This document shows, one piece after another, positions 62,886 to 64,000 of a DNA stretch of 64,000 bases. This stretch comes from Chitinophagaceae bacterium IBVUCB2 (GTDB taxonomy: Bacteria; Bacteroidota; Bacteroidia; Chitinophagales; Chitinophagaceae), in NCBI GenBank assembly GCA_002127295.1, contig NFUV01000003.1, positions 310,001 through 374,000 of the forward strand. Direction: 5' to 3'. How positions within the stretch are numbered: position 1 is the first letter of the stretch; each line of letters starts with the position of its first letter. The notes under the pieces were generated by a model, which searched no databases, had not been told where the DNA came from, and was given only the letters and a program-made list of their open reading frames with translations. Made by a program: the position numbers and the translations under genes.

Positions 62886-62922
62886 AAAAGCGATACAAGT
62901 AAAATTCTGTGTCGCTTTTTTA
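62886..62922 (+). terminator. Terminator of the glutathione-peroxidase gene
   Basis: AAAAGCGATACA (62886-62897) pairs with TGTGTCGCTTTT (62908-62919) with one G-U pair and a 10-base loop, followed by TT. Confidence 0.85.
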
Positions 62923-62935
62923 TTTACAGATGGGT

Positions 62936-62943
62936 TACTTTCG
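62936..62943 (+). promoter_or_regulatory. Candidate -7 element of holB
   Basis: TACTTTCG is one base off TAnnTTTG and ends six bases before the holB ATG. If used, the message would be leaderless. The preceding terminator means holB needs its own promoter. Confidence 0.35.
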
Positions 62944-62949
62944 CCTTCC

Positions 62950-64000
62950 ATGCAATTCACCAATATCATAGGTCAATCATCCGTAAAACAGCAACTGGCA
63001 GAGTTGGTACAACACAACCGTCTAAGCCATGCTTTATTGTTTTTGGGTAAAGAAGGTAGCGGTGCATTACCACTGGCAATTGCCTTTGCTCAATATATTG
63101 TTTGCGAAAAAGTAAATGGCAAACATTCGACAGCCCAGCAACAAGGGCCATCGTTATTTGGAGATGCTGAACCAGAACCTGCAATTTCTGCTGCTGAAGT
63201 AATAAATGATGCCTGCGGTGTTTGTTCTGCTTGTTTAAAAACTATTCAGCTAGTTCATCCGGACATTCATTTTTCTTACCCAACAGTTACAAAAAAAGCT
63301 GGTGAAAAACCTATTGCTACCGATTTTATTACTGAATGGAGAGAGTTTATAAAACTAAATTCTTACGGCAATTTGTTTGACTGGATCGAACAGATAAAAG
63401 AAAAAGAAAATAGCCAGGGAAAAATAACAGCCGAAGAGTGTAACGAGATCATTCGCAAGTTGAGTTTGAAAAGCTTTGAAAGTGAGTACAAAATTCTAAT
63501 TATGTGGATGCCGGAAATGCTGGGCACAGAAGGTAATAAATTATTGAAGCTGATCGAAGAACCGCCACCGAACACCTTGTTCATTTTGGTTGCAGAAAAT
63601 GATGCGCTGGTTTTGCAAACTATTGTAAGCCGGTGCCAGTTGATCAAAGTACCATCACTGGATACAAAAGAAATAGAAGAGGCGCTTATCAGTCGCAATA
63701 AAACCGAACCTGCCATTGCCCGCCAGGTTGCCAGTGTAAGCGAAGGCAATTACCGGGAGGCATTGCAATTGGTGCAGCATGCAGAAGAGGACTGGCAATC
63801 CCTTTTACGGGAGTGGTTAAATGCGATTTTAAAAACCGGCCCGGTTGCACAAACCAAATGGGTGGAAGATGTAAGCCGGCTGGGGCGGGAAAAGCAGAAG
63901 CAGTTTCTCCGCTATTTTAATCATTTGCTGGAGCAGGCCATTCATTACCGGATAAGGGGTGAAGAGCTTGTAATTGGCGAAAAAGAGAGGGATTTTGCAG
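62950..64000 (+). CDS. holB: DNA polymerase III subunit delta' (partial, runs off the window)
   Basis: The frame starts at ATG 62950 and stays open to the right edge, giving 350 residues. It is a clamp-loader AAA+ protein: F-T-N-I-I-G-Q at the start, R-L-S-H-A-L-L-F with a degenerate Walker A (G-K-E-G-S-G-A), a C-G-V-C-S-A-C zinc pattern, and the motif L-L-K-L-I-E-E-P-P-P-N-T-L-F-I-L and S-R-C-Q-L. The degenerate Walker A fits delta', which does not hydrolyse ATP. An extra 40-residue insert (S-A-Q-Q-Q-G-P-S-L-F region) precedes the zinc cysteines. Confidence 0.92.
   Translation, partial: MQFTNIIGQSSVKQQLAELVQHNRLSHALLFLGKEGSGALPLAIAFAQYIVCEKVNGKHSTAQQQGPSLFGDAEPEPAISAAEVINDACGVCSACLKTIQLVHPDIHFSYPTVTKKAGEKPIATDFITEWREFIKLNSYGNLFDWIEQIKEKENSQGKITAEECNEIIRKLSLKSFESEYKILIMWMPEMLGTEGNKLLKLIEEPPPNTLFILVAENDALVLQTIVSRCQLIKVPSLDTKEIEEALISRNKTEPAIARQVASVSEGNYREALQLVQHAEEDWQSLLREWLNAILKTGPVAQTKWVEDVSRLGREKQKQFLRYFNHLLEQAIHYRIRGEELVIGEKERDFA

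Noticed and set aside
1-64000. CRISPR arrays, transposases, integrases, phage genes
   Set aside because: No direct repeats with regular spacers and no such protein motifs were seen.

Overview
The window reads as a chromosomal segment of a Bacteroidota bacterium, most likely family Chitinophagaceae. Markers are a SusC/SusD outer-membrane pair, the type IX secretion (T9SS) protein PorZ with a C-terminal sorting domain, the gliding genes gldD and gldE beside ssb and mutY, a carbamoyl-phosphate synthase large subunit without its usual C-terminal regulatory domain, DUF5777 and DUF3109 proteins, low G+C, and promoter-like TAnnTTTG motifs of the Bacteroidota primary sigma factor. I see no transposase, integrase, phage gene, CRISPR array, rRNA or convincing tRNA. 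This is a core-genome region with short operons, not an island.

Layout. 1-10 kb: an SRPBCC gene end, a small HMA-like protein, porZ-recO, an MMPL/RND exporter, a gatB-tlpA pair and a double-PDZ protein. 10-20 kb: a GNAT, alaS, a membrane-anchored M23 peptidase, a MerR regulator, a thioredoxin-like protein, a MscS channel, an lpxH operon and a GGCT-like protein. 20-31 kb: rsfS-ftsH-LUD facing birA, a small HExxH protein, a DUF5777 barrel, a peroxiredoxin with a second M23 protein, and carB. 31-42 kb: an uncharacterised helical-repeat protein, DinB, comEC-M28 peptidase, purH-EamA, then DUF3109-lutB-deacetylase on the minus strand. 42-53 kb: a TPR membrane protein, DUF2306, mutY-ssb-gldE-gldD diverging from HU-TPR-(31-residue mS38-like protein)-RNase G. 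53-64 kb: susC-susD, a membrane Zn peptidase, radA-comF-beta-helix lipoprotein, a glutathione peroxidase, and the start of holB.

Themes. Cell-envelope work is prominent: T9SS and gliding, two M23 hydrolases, LpxH, MscS and SusCD. Genome and RNA maintenance is spread across it: RecO, RadA, MutY, SSB, HU, HolB, RNase G, AlaS, GatB and RsfS. Translational coupling by TAATG overlaps occurs at ftsH/LUD, purH/EamA and radA/comF.

The least explained signals are small: repeat-like insertions inside conserved genes (a palindrome in purH, a heptamer array in the deacetylase, a linker in birA), a pair of inverted CCCTAA-type elements, frequent GTG/TTG starts with promoter motifs almost touching the start codon, and a hairpin-terminated intergenic stretch with no gene in front. 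I found no clear new defence, secretion or biosynthetic system, and the findings are scored accordingly.
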